The notes under the pieces: model-generated
Databases searched by the model: none
What the model saw: the letters and a program-made list of their open reading frames with translations, nothing else
What the model was told of the DNA's origin: nothing
Assembly (NCBI GenBank): GCA_024232355.1
Contig: JAAEPW010000674.1
Coordinates: 1-64,000, forward strand
DNA length: 64,000 bases
From: Chloroflexota bacterium
Lineage (GTDB): Bacteria; Chloroflexota; Anaerolineae; B4-G1
Direction: 5' to 3'
Program-made: the position numbers and the translations under genes
Part shown: in pieces, positions 8,094 to 16,786 of the stretch
Numbering within the stretch: the stretch's first letter is position 1
Layout of the letters: each line of letters opens with the position of its first letter

Positions 8094-9026
8094 TTATTTC
8101 TGGTGGCAGACCTCACACACACCACGATTGTCCAGGCGTAACAAGTCACTGTCGCCAGTATTGGGTCCTGTTGCAAGCGCAGTCATCGCCGCCGCTGTAC
8201 CGTGCGGCAGGTGGCAGGTCATGCAGACCACATTGTCACCGGCGCCACTTTCGGCCAATGGCAGGGTGTAGGTGTTCGGACCTTCGACCACACCAACAGT
8301 CTCTGGGTTGACGTTGCCGCCATAGCCATAGGCCATGTCAATCCGGTGGGTATACGAAGCGCCATCGAGTGTGCTGCCCTGACCCGCAGCCGTCTGGTGA
8401 TAGTCGTCGTGGCAGGCCGCGCAGATGGTGCTTGTACCAGCACCCCACTGCTCTGTGTCATAGTCCTTATTGGGCAAGCCCTCATCCACCAGATCCGCTG
8501 TCACCGCGTTGCCATTGATCGTCTCATTCATAATGCGGTAGTTGGGGGAACCATGTGGATCGTGGCAGGAAGCACAAGTCAAGCCCGCTGCGAGGTCAGC
8601 CGTGGTGCCACGAGCAACTCCATTACCCCAGGTTGCTACCTCTGATCCATCGGAATCGTGCGAGGAGGTAGCAGCCACTCCATTATAGTTAACAAAGCCT
8701 CCACCAAGCAAGACGTTGGTCGTGGCGTTAACCGCACCCCAGTTCTCATCGCTGGCAGCATCATCACGAGTCGCCAGGTAAACGCCATCGTCTACGTTAG
8801 TGTTGGCGCCTGCGCCTGCGGCTCCGTGGCACGCCACACACAAGTCGTACGTGCTGGCCTCAATAAGCAAGTTAGGCCCACTGGCCGTGTGTGCTCGGTG
8901 ACAACCGGCGCACGCGTCTGTAGTGGCGGTGTAACCACCGTGCGGACCACCGTCGGCAAGTGCTGCCCCGGCCATAGCCAGTGCCAGAGCCAAGGTAACG
9001 ATTGCCACTAAAAGTAACTTTTTCAT
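8094..9026 (-). CDS. Secreted 6-haem c-type cytochrome
   Basis: A 310-residue protein with a clear signal peptide (MKKLLLVAIVTLALALAMAG, ending ALADGG) and six CXXCH sites: CAGCH, CVACH, CASCH, CAACH, CMTCH and a terminal CEVCHQK. It shares the N-terminal two-haem module with the 7- and 14-haem proteins. I chose the ATG at 9026, preceded by GGAGAG, over an in-frame start at 9068 that would place 14 residues before the signal peptide. It is the first of the three paralogous cytochromes in transcription order, after a gap of about 150 bp from the propeller gene. Confidence 0.93.
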   Translation of the reverse strand: MKKLLLVAIVTLALALAMAGAALADGGPHGGYTATTDACAGCHRAHTASGPNLLIEASTYDLCVACHGAAGAGANTNVDDGVYLATRDDAASDENWGAVNATTNVLLGGGFVNYNGVAATSSHDSDGSEVATWGNGVARGTTADLAAGLTCASCHDPHGSPNYRIMNETINGNAVTADLVDEGLPNKDYDTEQWGAGTSTICAACHDDYHQTAAGQGSTLDGASYTHRIDMAYGYGGNVNPETVGVVEGPNTYTLPLAESGAGDNVVCMTCHLPHGTAAAMTALATGPNTGDSDLLRLDNRGVCEVCHQK

Positions 9027-9178
9027 GCTAAATTCTCTCCTTATATACAGTCTTTGAAAATACAACAAGTTGATCTGTTACGTTTCGTTCATTCTGCATT
9101 ACCTTTTTTACTCATCACCTCCTTCATTCAGCGGGACCTTTACGAACCCTATCCTCATAGATAATTACTGGCTGGCAA

Positions 9179-10522
9179 CTAGTACAACCAGACCTGGACG
9201 CGGTTGTTCTCCCGGTCGGTGATGTACAACCGACCAGTGGTGGCATCAAAGGCAATATCATTGGGATAGTTGAACTGTCCGTCGCCTCCCCCCCAGTCAC
9301 CAAAGGCAAACAAAAAGTTGGGCTCGGACTCGGAAACATCATAGACCTTTACATTCTGCCCTACCGCATCTATTACGTATAGACGATCTCTCGCGTCTAC
9401 GATTGCGCCTCGGGGGAGGCTCAGCGCACCATCGCCGGAGCCCTGTCCAAAATGGAAGAGAAAGTTGCCCCGACTATCCCAGGCAGAGACGCGGCCATTG
9501 TTACCATCTGAAACGTAAATCTGCCCCTGTGAATCGGCCACAGCCGCGTTGGGAAAGAGAAATTGACCATTGTCCTGGCCAAAAGTACCGAATGATCTAT
9601 CGGACGGATCAAAATCCTGCCAAGAGTCGGCCATAATCACACTGCCGGCGATCTCGCGGATAGTGTGGCGCTCTCCGTCAACATCGGTCAACAGCATCTT
9701 GTTCGCTTCATCTATATGAATTCCTAGCGGAGCCCAATTGACAGGGTCGGGTGCGGGGAGAAACAACTCGGATTCTCCGGCTTTCTGATAATATACGTCC
9801 GGCTCGAACGCGTTATAGGCAAACGTGTCACCAGTTTGTAGACCATTTATATGTTTGAACACGTACTCACTCAAGGTCAAGTCTGGCCCCAGAATAGTGT
9901 CCAGGTAACCCCCATCCTCATCATATACGAACACAACGTGCTGCAAGCGATCAGTGACAAAGACGCGGCCGTTACTGTCAGTCGCCACATAGACGGGCGA
10001 CCGTTCACCAGGCCCGGTGCGGGGTGGCACAAATGAGTCTAACGGGTCTCCATCCCGATCAAATATTTTGACCTGACGTTCCCCACTAGTTTCAGTCACG
10101 TAAATTCGATCACCTTGCGGCGAGATGGCCACTCCGACTGGTTTGTCAATTCCGTAAATCGAGAACAAATAGTGCGGGGGAGTAACTACATCCACCGGCA
10201 GCGGCAATAGATCGGGCAGCGCCGCTGGCCGCCAGAGATATCGGACAAACAACACCCCGACACAGCATAACAGTGACATCAGTCCCAGTAACAAGATTAG
10301 CAATGAGCGACGTTTCTTTTCATCATCTTTTACCTTGACGAGGTCGAGTTCACCTTGAGCCACAATGAGACCGTGCTCGTCTTTTTCCACCTTGACGAGC
10401 CCAAGTTCGTCTTTTTCCACCTTGACGAGGGCAAGTTCGTTCTCCTTTGCCTCGATGATGTGATTTTCTTCTTCTCCCTGAGTGGGATTGGTTTCGTGTT
10501 CAGGTAATTGGGTAGACATCAT
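9179..10522 (-). CDS. Membrane-anchored NHL-repeat beta-propeller protein
   Basis: A 447-residue protein. The N-terminus (about 1-70) is charged and carries imperfect repeats of LVKVEKDE, followed by basic residues and one membrane helix (about 72-93). The rest, about 110-447, is a six-bladed propeller of NHL type: repeated GVAISPQGDRIYVTE, NGRVFVTDR, GQIYVSDGNNGRVSAWD and GRLYITDRENNRVQVW blades. The orientation suggests a cytoplasmic charged tail and an extracytoplasmic propeller, a fold used for protein-protein or cell-wall contacts. It starts 3 bases after the TPR gene, whose last codons supply the AGGG ribosome site. Propeller and TPR pairs often act as scaffolds for cytochrome complexes (inference). 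Confidence 0.88.
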   Translation of the reverse strand: MMSTQLPEHETNPTQGEEENHIIEAKENELALVKVEKDELGLVKVEKDEHGLIVAQGELDLVKVKDDEKKRRSLLILLLGLMSLLCCVGVLFVRYLWRPAALPDLLPLPVDVVTPPHYLFSIYGIDKPVGVAISPQGDRIYVTETSGERQVKIFDRDGDPLDSFVPPRTGPGERSPVYVATDSNGRVFVTDRLQHVVFVYDEDGGYLDTILGPDLTLSEYVFKHINGLQTGDTFAYNAFEPDVYYQKAGESELFLPAPDPVNWAPLGIHIDEANKMLLTDVDGERHTIREIAGSVIMADSWQDFDPSDRSFGTFGQDNGQFLFPNAAVADSQGQIYVSDGNNGRVSAWDSRGNFLFHFGQGSGDGALSLPRGAIVDARDRLYVIDAVGQNVKVYDVSESEPNFLFAFGDWGGGDGQFNYPNDIAFDATTGRLYITDRENNRVQVWLY

Positions 10523-10524
10523 TG

Positions 10525-11487
10525 TTATCCCTGTACATTACTATCCATAGCAGCCTGGATACGTCCAAGTGCCTGTTGAGCGGCAAAGTCATCTGGATTC
10601 AACTCGATCGCCTGTTGTATTGCCCCTAGCGCCGACTCCATCTTGTCCAGCTTTTCGTATGTCAATCCCATCCCCAAAAAGGCCGGGGCGAAATCTGGTA
10701 AAGCCTCGGTGGCATGTTCGAGGTGGGTTTTCGCCGTTCCATAATCTTGTAGACTAAACGCTTGCATTCCCCGAGCATAGGCCACAAAGTCGGACTGATC
10801 CAGAGCAGAATAACTCTCGATCATACCACTATAAGCCTCGGTAAAGTCGGGGACAAAGCGGACCGCCTTGTGATAACGCTCCAGGGCAGCCTCCGGCTGG
10901 CCGTTGGCTTGATATGCCTGACCAAGCTGGTAGATGGCATCTGCATCGGTGGAACTGATGGTCAATGCCGCTTCTAGGGCATCAATCGCCTCGGCGGGAC
11001 GGTCCAATTTCACATAACTTTCGCCCAAAAAATAGTATGCGGCTTCCAGAATCGTGTCTGCACCAGCCATTGGTTGATCTTTGCGCAGTGTCGTAAATTT
11101 TTCCAATGGATCCAGAGCGTCCTCCGGCTGATCCAAGCGAATGTGAGCTATGCCAGCAACTATTAGGGCACCTTCATTCTCGGGATACGCATTCAACACC
11201 TGGTTCGTTTGATCGAGTGCCTCTTTATACATTCCTTGGTTTAAATAGTATTCGGCCAGTGATACCCGCGCGTCGGGATTCTGGGGGTCTTCCTGGATGA
11301 CCTGTTCCATATGCTCAATGTCAAGTTCGAGGGGGGACTTGTCTCCTACGTGAACGTAGCGGTCCCAGTAATAGTAACCACCGAACAACACCAGACTAGT
11401 CACTAGAGCAGTCAGCACAATCCAGATGAGGCGCTGAATGCTCTGCGTGCTGAGTTGTCGGCGTTTTTGCGGATCGAGAGTAGTCAT
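10525..11487 (-). CDS. Membrane-anchored tetratricopeptide-repeat protein
   Basis: A 320-residue protein with one N-terminal membrane helix (about residues 20-40) and then TPR units through to the C-terminus (for example NPDARVSLAEYYLNQGMYKE, ADAIYQLGQAYQANGQPEAA). I chose ATG 11487 (GGAGG 11 bases upstream) because an in-frame start at 11559 would overlap the upstream cytochrome by 50 bases and delay the hydrophobic segment. The layout resembles CcmI/NrfG-like TPR proteins that hold apocytochromes during haem attachment, which fits its place between cytochrome genes. A general scaffold role is equally possible. Confidence 0.85.
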   Translation of the reverse strand: MTTLDPQKRRQLSTQSIQRLIWIVLTALVTSLVLFGGYYYWDRYVHVGDKSPLELDIEHMEQVIQEDPQNPDARVSLAEYYLNQGMYKEALDQTNQVLNAYPENEGALIVAGIAHIRLDQPEDALDPLEKFTTLRKDQPMAGADTILEAAYYFLGESYVKLDRPAEAIDALEAALTISSTDADAIYQLGQAYQANGQPEAALERYHKAVRFVPDFTEAYSGMIESYSALDQSDFVAYARGMQAFSLQDYGTAKTHLEHATEALPDFAPAFLGMGLTYEKLDKMESALGAIQQAIELNPDDFAAQQALGRIQAAMDSNVQG

Positions 11488-11509
11488 AAAATCAAAAACC
11501 TCCTGCGTA

Positions 11510-13051
11510 TTAGGGATTGACAATGATACCGCCTGCATGGCAGCGGCTACACAAAACATCTTGATGGCAGGTGTAACAAACCTGGCTGCCTATCTTACGA
11601 TATTCGTCAGGATGCGTATACAGCATGTCGGGAGGATGTGAAATACTATGACATGCATCGTTGCTGCAAAAGCCTTGGCCGTGACAAGTGTAACATTCTT
11701 GCCGTTCAGCCTCAGATGTGGAGCGGTGCTCAATGGTAAAGCGAAAGTCCGAGTGCGAAGCCGGGACAGCACCGGCGATAACTGGAGCCTCGATCAGTAC
11801 GTCAGCGCCGCGTCCGATGATGGGAACCGTATGGCACAGGTTGCACTTGACACTGATGATGTCGGCTTGATTTCCTGCGGCGTCTACGGTCGAGTGCTTG
11901 CCGTCGTGACAGCGGAAACAACCAGGGAAGGGACTATGCCGTTCGTTGTCGGGATTGGCCCGCCAATCCAGTTTCATATCTGGAAAGTTGGTGTCGGAAT
12001 AAATCTTTTTGAGTTCAGTGATGGCGTCGTCCAGGTCCACCTCGTGTTCAGCAGGTATCCCCGGGTTGCCCACGCTGTAATAATCCACCAACCCATCTAT
12101 GGCCTCGTAGGCGTCGCTTGTATTGGTGTATGCAACCGACAACAACTCCACCGCCTTGGTCCGAATGTAAGGCAAGTCCGTCGAGATCAGGCCAGCAGAT
12201 ATGGCCTCGTCCACGGTTACTTCTGGTGATGGAACAAAGTGAGCGGTGCGGTTATGACAATCTATACAATCCATCATGCGTAACTCGTCGTTGGCGCGAG
12301 CATCCTCCACAAACGAGGTTCTCGCCATATTGAGCATATCACGCGCCCAATACTCTTTCAGTGAGCCATCTTCTTGCTCCGCGCCCACCCACAATATTCC
12401 CTGCCGCTGTTCGTCAGCGGTGATAAAATAAACTGGGTTGGTGATGTGCCAGTGAATGCCCTCGCTCACGCCGGTGTTTTCCTGCCAGCCGCCCATTTTC
12501 AAGATGATGGTAGACTGCACGAGTGTATTGGCCTCGTCGGCATCATAGTGAGTGATGGTCTTGATGATATTGTCGGTGAATCCAGTAGGGCTATGGCATT
12601 CCTCGCACGTCTCACGCGCCGGGCGTAGGTCGTGGACCGGACTTTTGAGGGGACGGTCGTACGTGTTCGTGAGGGCCTGATACAGACTCTTTACACCAAA
12701 TATTTTGGACTGGGCAAAGTACGACAAGCCCTCACCAACGTGACATTGAGCACATGCCACCTTGGCGTGTGGCGAGCGCTCGTAACGCACGAACTCGGAC
12801 TTCATCGGATGGCAATACGTACCGCAGAACTCGGCGCTTTCGGTATATATGATAGACTGATAACTGCCCAAGAGCACGACGAGCCCCACGAGGTTCAAAG
12901 CGACGAAAACAAAGAACAATTTGCGCCGATGTTTGGGGCGGCTGAGGTCAATCGTGATGCTCGGCCAGCGCAGCCAACGATCACGCCAACCTTTGGAAGA
13001 AGATGACGGTGTATTTGTTTTTTGCCTACCTAAAATGCCAAACAATCTCAT
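11510..13051 (-). CDS. NapC/NrfH-like membrane-anchored 10-haem cytochrome
   Basis: A 513-residue protein. One membrane helix (about 45-62) is followed by a NapC/NirT-like start in which the first haem site has the spacing CX3CH (CGTYCH). Then come CAQCH, CEECH, CIDCH, CFRCH, CNLCH, CYTCH, a CX4CH site (CSNDACH), CYTCH and CSRCH near the C-terminus, ten in all. NapC/NrfH proteins take electrons from quinol, so this is the best candidate for quinol oxidation in the cluster, or for the reverse reaction. It is much longer than the four-haem NapC. It sits 11 bases after the cytochrome b gene and overlaps the first possible codons of the TPR gene. Confidence 0.9.
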   Translation of the reverse strand: MRLFGILGRQKTNTPSSSSKGWRDRWLRWPSITIDLSRPKHRRKLFFVFVALNLVGLVVLLGSYQSIIYTESAEFCGTYCHPMKSEFVRYERSPHAKVACAQCHVGEGLSYFAQSKIFGVKSLYQALTNTYDRPLKSPVHDLRPARETCEECHSPTGFTDNIIKTITHYDADEANTLVQSTIILKMGGWQENTGVSEGIHWHITNPVYFITADEQRQGILWVGAEQEDGSLKEYWARDMLNMARTSFVEDARANDELRMMDCIDCHNRTAHFVPSPEVTVDEAISAGLISTDLPYIRTKAVELLSVAYTNTSDAYEAIDGLVDYYSVGNPGIPAEHEVDLDDAITELKKIYSDTNFPDMKLDWRANPDNERHSPFPGCFRCHDGKHSTVDAAGNQADIISVKCNLCHTVPIIGRGADVLIEAPVIAGAVPASHSDFRFTIEHRSTSEAERQECYTCHGQGFCSNDACHSISHPPDMLYTHPDEYRKIGSQVCYTCHQDVLCSRCHAGGIIVNP

Positions 13052-13062
13052 AATCGAATTCC

Positions 13063-13923
13063 TTATTTATTGATCTGATTCTTACGGCCAGCCGAACTAT
13101 TTTCATAGCCCATCTTTTGCAAATATTTGTGAGCCGCGAGGATGCGCCGATATTCCAGTGGATGCGTGTGATGCATTTCTTTCTCTGTCATAGTGCCCGT
13201 AAATATGCTGCGATTTCGTTCTTTTATCACAGTGTGGTACATGTGCCAGATGAGAATAGCCAGAGTAGCCAGGATCGCCTCCCATTTATGTATGGCTTTG
13301 GCAACCGGAACGACCACGCCGGGAAACACCGACGTGACAGCAATGGGAAACCACATAAACATCCCGGTAATACCCATCAAGGGTGTGCCCCATAGCATTG
13401 CCCAGTACTCTAGTTTCTCCTCGATACTGAAACGATCAGATTCTGGTCTCTTTTGCGCAAGGCCAATGTTATACATCACCATCTGACCCAGATCGCGAAA
13501 ATCACGGATACTTGGCCACATACCGCCCAATTCTCGTTTCACAAACCACATCACCAGAACTTGCCAAACGTGATAAAAAGATAACAAGGCGAGCGCAATC
13601 GAGGCCAAGTGATGAATCGTGCGCAGGGTGTCCACATCACCCAAGACTTGAATAATCCACCTAACCACGAGAAAGTGACTAAAGGTCTGGAGCAAGCCAG
13701 TCACGCTCAGAGCAGCCATGCTCACTGTCAGAACCTGGTGTTGCAGGCGTTGGGATCGGTTAAAGCGAATAAAGACTCGCGAACCATCCGGTGCTACTTG
13801 CATGCGCTCGGCTAACGATTGAACCGTCCGTAGCTTGCGGGTTCGTGCCCTGTTCTTGATCTGCTCAATCGAAACAGCGCCCTCGGCACGCTCACTGTTC
13901 CTAGATGACGTTCCCAAAGTCAT
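13063..13923 (-). CDS. b-type cytochrome, cytochrome b561/formate-dehydrogenase gamma-like
   Basis: A 286-residue membrane protein with about four hydrophobic helices and His residues placed to hold haem b: RLQHQVL in helix 1, RTIHHLASIALALLSFYHVW in helix 2, and HKWEAILATLAILIWHMYH near the last helix. This is the pattern of cytochrome b561 and FdhI-type quinone-reactive subunits. The N-terminal 50 residues are basic and cytoplasmic. GGAGG stands 3 bases before the chosen ATG at 13923, which overlaps the 3' end of the upstream 10-haem cytochrome. It probably passes electrons between the quinone pool and the flanking multihaem proteins. Confidence 0.87.
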   Translation of the reverse strand: MTLGTSSRNSERAEGAVSIEQIKNRARTRKLRTVQSLAERMQVAPDGSRVFIRFNRSQRLQHQVLTVSMAALSVTGLLQTFSHFLVVRWIIQVLGDVDTLRTIHHLASIALALLSFYHVWQVLVMWFVKRELGGMWPSIRDFRDLGQMVMYNIGLAQKRPESDRFSIEEKLEYWAMLWGTPLMGITGMFMWFPIAVTSVFPGVVVPVAKAIHKWEAILATLAILIWHMYHTVIKERNRSIFTGTMTEKEMHHTHPLEYRRILAAHKYLQKMGYENSSAGRKNQINK

Positions 13924-15217
13924 AGTCCTCCCTTTCGGCCTCAGCAATAGCCTGACGTATCACTTGACGCCTTTCAAGCCAGCGTTTGCTTGCGTCCAGG
14001 CCAATGTATATCAAGAAACTACCAATCGTAAGTGGAATTAGTACATAATAAATCGAGTTGACGACAAGCAAGGCTGGTGTATCTTCCCACGTGGGCACGT
14101 AATGACTGAGCCATGCATCTGGAAATTTGATACCGGCATCTGCGTGACATTGTTGGCAAGTGTTCTGCAAGTTGGTAGGATATATTGTGGATAGTGGATC
14201 GTCAGATCGCCGGATGTTGTGGATACCGTGACAATCGAAACACACCGCTTTGTTACTTTGAACACCTGCCCCCTGGCGGCGGAAGAGATCGACCGTGCGA
14301 CCGTGAAAATCATCCAGATAGGTCTGGAAAACGTCTGCAGAGATGCCATATTTATCCATCAACGTTCGATTGCCGTGGCAATCTCCACAAATAGCGATAC
14401 TGTCGTTTCGGTATAATGAATCGCGTGGGCCGCGAACGCCATGTACACCATGGCAATCTACACATGTGGGAACATCTGGGTTGGATTCATCATCCAAAGC
14501 CGCCCCATGTGTGCTGGAATGATAGGTTGAATACACTGCTCCATGACACGTGCCGCAGATGTGCGAGATCTTGGCCCGTGGTTCCTCAGGAGGAGTGATC
14601 AAGTGACTGCCGTGACAATCTACACAAATGGGGGCATCGCGATTACCACCTTCAAGAACCTTGATGTGGGCGCTATCAACTGATATCTCAAATTCCTGCT
14701 CGTGGCAAGAACGACATGACTCGTTGATGGTCAAGGTCATTTCCCTGTGATCGGCAAAGGATAGCTGTACCCGCAAGGTCGTATAGGGAGTGTTAGGTTG
14801 TCCTCCCTCTTCACCGTGGCACGATATGCACGTGATCTGTTCTTCCGCATGGTGAGGGTACTGCCTGACATCCGTATGACAGGCCACACAATTCAAGCCA
14901 GCTGGCTCGTGAACCGATTGCATATATTCACCACTATCCACATATAGGGAGTGCGTTTCCCCGTTTTGAAAGCTTCCTTTAAAGTCAGGATCGGCGTGGC
15001 ACATCAAGCAATCAGCATCGGGGTCATCTAAAACGACACGCTTTTCCAGTAGAATGGGTCCAAATGTCAAATCAGCTTGAGACAATGCGCTTGCCCAGGT
15101 TTGTGGCGCTTCCCCTGCCAACCCAAATAGCCCAATCAACAGCAGCCCCAGCACAAGTTTCCCCGAACGCTTCAAGCTTAATTTCGATCTTTCACGCAGA
15201 TGGAAAAAGATTGGCAT
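13901..15217 (-). CDS. 10-haem c-type cytochrome with N- and C-terminal membrane segments
   Basis: A 438-residue protein with a hydrophobic N-terminal segment (KLVLGLLLIGLFGLAG), ten CXXCH sites (CLMCH, CVACH, CISCH, CRSCH, CVDCH, CGTCH, CVDCH, CGDCH, CFDCH, CQQCH) and a C-terminal membrane helix about 50 residues before the end. His-rich stretches between sites fit bis-His haems. The arrangement resembles the cytochrome subunits paired with b561-type proteins, and the next gene is exactly that. The start is uncertain: ATG 15217 has GAGAG upstream; ATG 15283 (22 codons more) and 15367 are alternatives. No catalytic motif is visible. Confidence 0.87.
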   Translation of the reverse strand: MPIFFHLRERSKLSLKRSGKLVLGLLLIGLFGLAGEAPQTWASALSQADLTFGPILLEKRVVLDDPDADCLMCHADPDFKGSFQNGETHSLYVDSGEYMQSVHEPAGLNCVACHTDVRQYPHHAEEQITCISCHGEEGGQPNTPYTTLRVQLSFADHREMTLTINESCRSCHEQEFEISVDSAHIKVLEGGNRDAPICVDCHGSHLITPPEEPRAKISHICGTCHGAVYSTYHSSTHGAALDDESNPDVPTCVDCHGVHGVRGPRDSLYRNDSIAICGDCHGNRTLMDKYGISADVFQTYLDDFHGRTVDLFRRQGAGVQSNKAVCFDCHGIHNIRRSDDPLSTIYPTNLQNTCQQCHADAGIKFPDAWLSHYVPTWEDTPALLVVNSIYYVLIPLTIGSFLIYIGLDASKRWLERRQVIRQAIAEAEREDYDFGNVI

Positions 15218-15363
15218 TCGAGCACTCTCTGCACTGCTTGATTTACAAATGAAATTGATGATTAGCCGCCCGATACGAGTCATATTTTTGATCTTTCTAT
15301 TGCACCTTAACCAACCGCTGCTTGGTAGAGAGGGTGATTCAGTGACATCTAGATATATCCAGG

Positions 15364-15711
15364 TCAAGCAGGTTGATCGATCATTCCCACCAAGTCACGC
15401 ACATTGGCCACTGGATGCTGTACGCTAGTCACTACCTGGATATGTTCATGCTGCGAGTCCAGACAGATGACCTTGAGTTTCGGAAACGCAAGTAGCAAGT
15501 TGCTCAAAGAACAGAACTGAGTAACCCCAGTGTCAGAGCTGTCCAAGATCACAACGGTCGGTTGGGCAGCGGCAATTTGAGCCATAGAATCTGGCTGTCG
15601 CGGGTCCATGATCTCAAACTCGACTAGCTGTAGGTACTGCTGCAACCGGCTGGCGATGCCCTCGGCAAAGAGTGAATAGCCTGATAGAATAATGACTCGC
15701 GTCCGCACCAT
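15364..15711 (-). CDS. Stand-alone receiver-like domain protein, degenerate
   Basis: A 115-residue protein resembling a CheY/NarL receiver: strand RVIILSG at the N-terminus, then PTVVILDSSD at the usual phosphoacceptor strand. The paired acidic residues normally after strand 1 are missing (SGYSLFAEG), and no clear active-site Lys is seen, so phosphorylation is doubtful. No output domain follows. GAGGTG precedes the ATG at 15711, preferred over an in-frame start at 15804. It is the first gene of the cytochrome run and ends about 150 bases before the 10-haem start. It may act as a decoy or partner for the NarL-type regulator encoded upstream (inference). Confidence 0.65.
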   Translation of the reverse strand: MVRTRVIILSGYSLFAEGIASRLQQYLQLVEFEIMDPRQPDSMAQIAAAQPTVVILDSSDTGVTQFCSLSNLLLAFPKLKVICLDSQHEHIQVVTSVQHPVANVRDLVGMIDQPA

Positions 15712-15919
15712 AACACACCTCGACAGTTGGGTGACCTGGTAGTGTTGACTGGATTCGAAAAAGTTCATAATACCACCAAATGTGGACAGGATAGAACAAC
15801 CCAAAATGATACAACGTTTGACTGGCGAAATCGCTAGAGACTGACTCCAAGGGCCAGATTTCTATGACAGCACAAATTGCCCCGATGATTAGTCTACACA
15901 AAACGAACGTGTATTACAA

Positions 15920-16003
15920 TACCCATCAGTCTAAATTGGAACACCAGTATAGGTAGGCGGCCGCCTACCCGGATGGGTGGGGATCAACCTATCTATATGG
16001 GTA
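15920..16003. promoter_or_regulatory. Candidate NarL-type operator cluster upstream of the cytochrome operon
   Basis: Within the 429-bp non-coding stretch 15712-16140 two copies of TACCCAT, which fits the NarL heptamer TACYYMT, occur: 15920-15926 on plus and 15997-16003 on minus. Between them are a perfect 18-bp palindrome (15952-15969, GGTAGGCGGCCGCCTACC) and ACCCGGATGGGT. The gene just upstream encodes a NarL-family regulator and the genes downstream are cytochromes, so autologous control is plausible but untested. No gene was found in this stretch. Confidence 0.5.
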
Positions 16004-16066
16004 GGTGGAATTTGAGAAATAAGGGGAGAACTAGGGGCAATACGGTTCAGTTAGTGTAGTTTAGCC

Positions 16067-16095
16067 CCTTGTGGGCATTCCTAGCGGGCACAAGG
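16067..16095. repeat. Short inverted repeat downstream of the response-regulator gene
   Basis: Arms CCTTGTG (16067-16073) and CACAAGG (16089-16095) could form a hairpin about 45 bases past the stop of the NarL-type regulator on the minus strand. A second small dyad, CCAATA/TATTGG, lies at 16125-16138. There is no T tract, so a terminator call is weak. Confidence 0.35.
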
Positions 16096-16140
16096 CCCTA
16101 TGCTACCACGGTGGGTCATTTGAACCAATAGGTATTGGAA

Positions 16141-16782
16141 CTAGGGGGATGAATCGAACAGACCAGCGCGAATGGCACAAGTGACGGCCTCGGTCCGGTT
16201 CTGAACGTCCAGTTTTTGCAGGATATTTCTGATATGGTACTTGACAGTGTTCTCAGTGACAGAAAGCTTTTGAGCGATAGCTTTATTCGACATGCCTCCG
16301 GCGATCAACTGTAAAAGCTCGATTTCCCGCCGAGTCAAAACTTGGGCTGGTTCGGCTCGCCGGCGGGATAGATCGGCAAACCCTTTCATCAGACGAGTGG
16401 TAGTCTTTCGAGTCATAGCGGCCTCGCCCCGCTGTAGACCGCTCATCAGTTCGAAAAATTCATCGGCTCGCAGGTCCTTCCGTAGATAGCCGACTGCCCC
16501 AGCCTCGACGGCTTGAAACAAATCGGCATCATCCTCGGAGGCGGTTAGCATGACTATTTGGGTTTCCGGCGATTTTTCCTTGATCAAGCGTAACGCCTCT
16601 AGCCCACTCACCTTTGGCATCGCAATGTCCAACAACACCAGGTCAGGGCGCAGGCGCTGTACCGCATCGACTGCCTCTTGACCGTTGTCAACCTGCCCGA
16701 CGACGTCAAACCCAGCGGCTTCGAGCAGGCTGATGATGCCATCACGAAATAGCGAGTGATCGTCGGCTACCAAGACACGCAT
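16141..16782 (-). CDS. NarL/FixJ-family response regulator
   Basis: A 213-residue regulator with an intact receiver: VADDHSLFRDG (acidic pair), PDLVLLDIAMP with the phosphoacceptor Asp, and the active-site Lys in GYLRKDL. A LuxR HTH follows at about 145-205 (LTRREIELLQLIAGGMSNKA, ENTVKYHIRNILQKL). It starts 4 bases after the haem-sensor kinase stops, so the two form a two-component system. AGGAG is placed before the ATG at 16782. Its likely target is the cytochrome operon that begins about 430 bases downstream, where NarL-like sites are seen. Confidence 0.95.
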   Translation of the reverse strand: MRVLVADDHSLFRDGIISLLEAAGFDVVGQVDNGQEAVDAVQRLRPDLVLLDIAMPKVSGLEALRLIKEKSPETQIVMLTASEDDADLFQAVEAGAVGYLRKDLRADEFFELMSGLQRGEAAMTRKTTTRLMKGFADLSRRRAEPAQVLTRREIELLQLIAGGMSNKAIAQKLSVTENTVKYHIRNILQKLDVQNRTEAVTCAIRAGLFDSSP

Positions 16783-16786
16783 TGGC

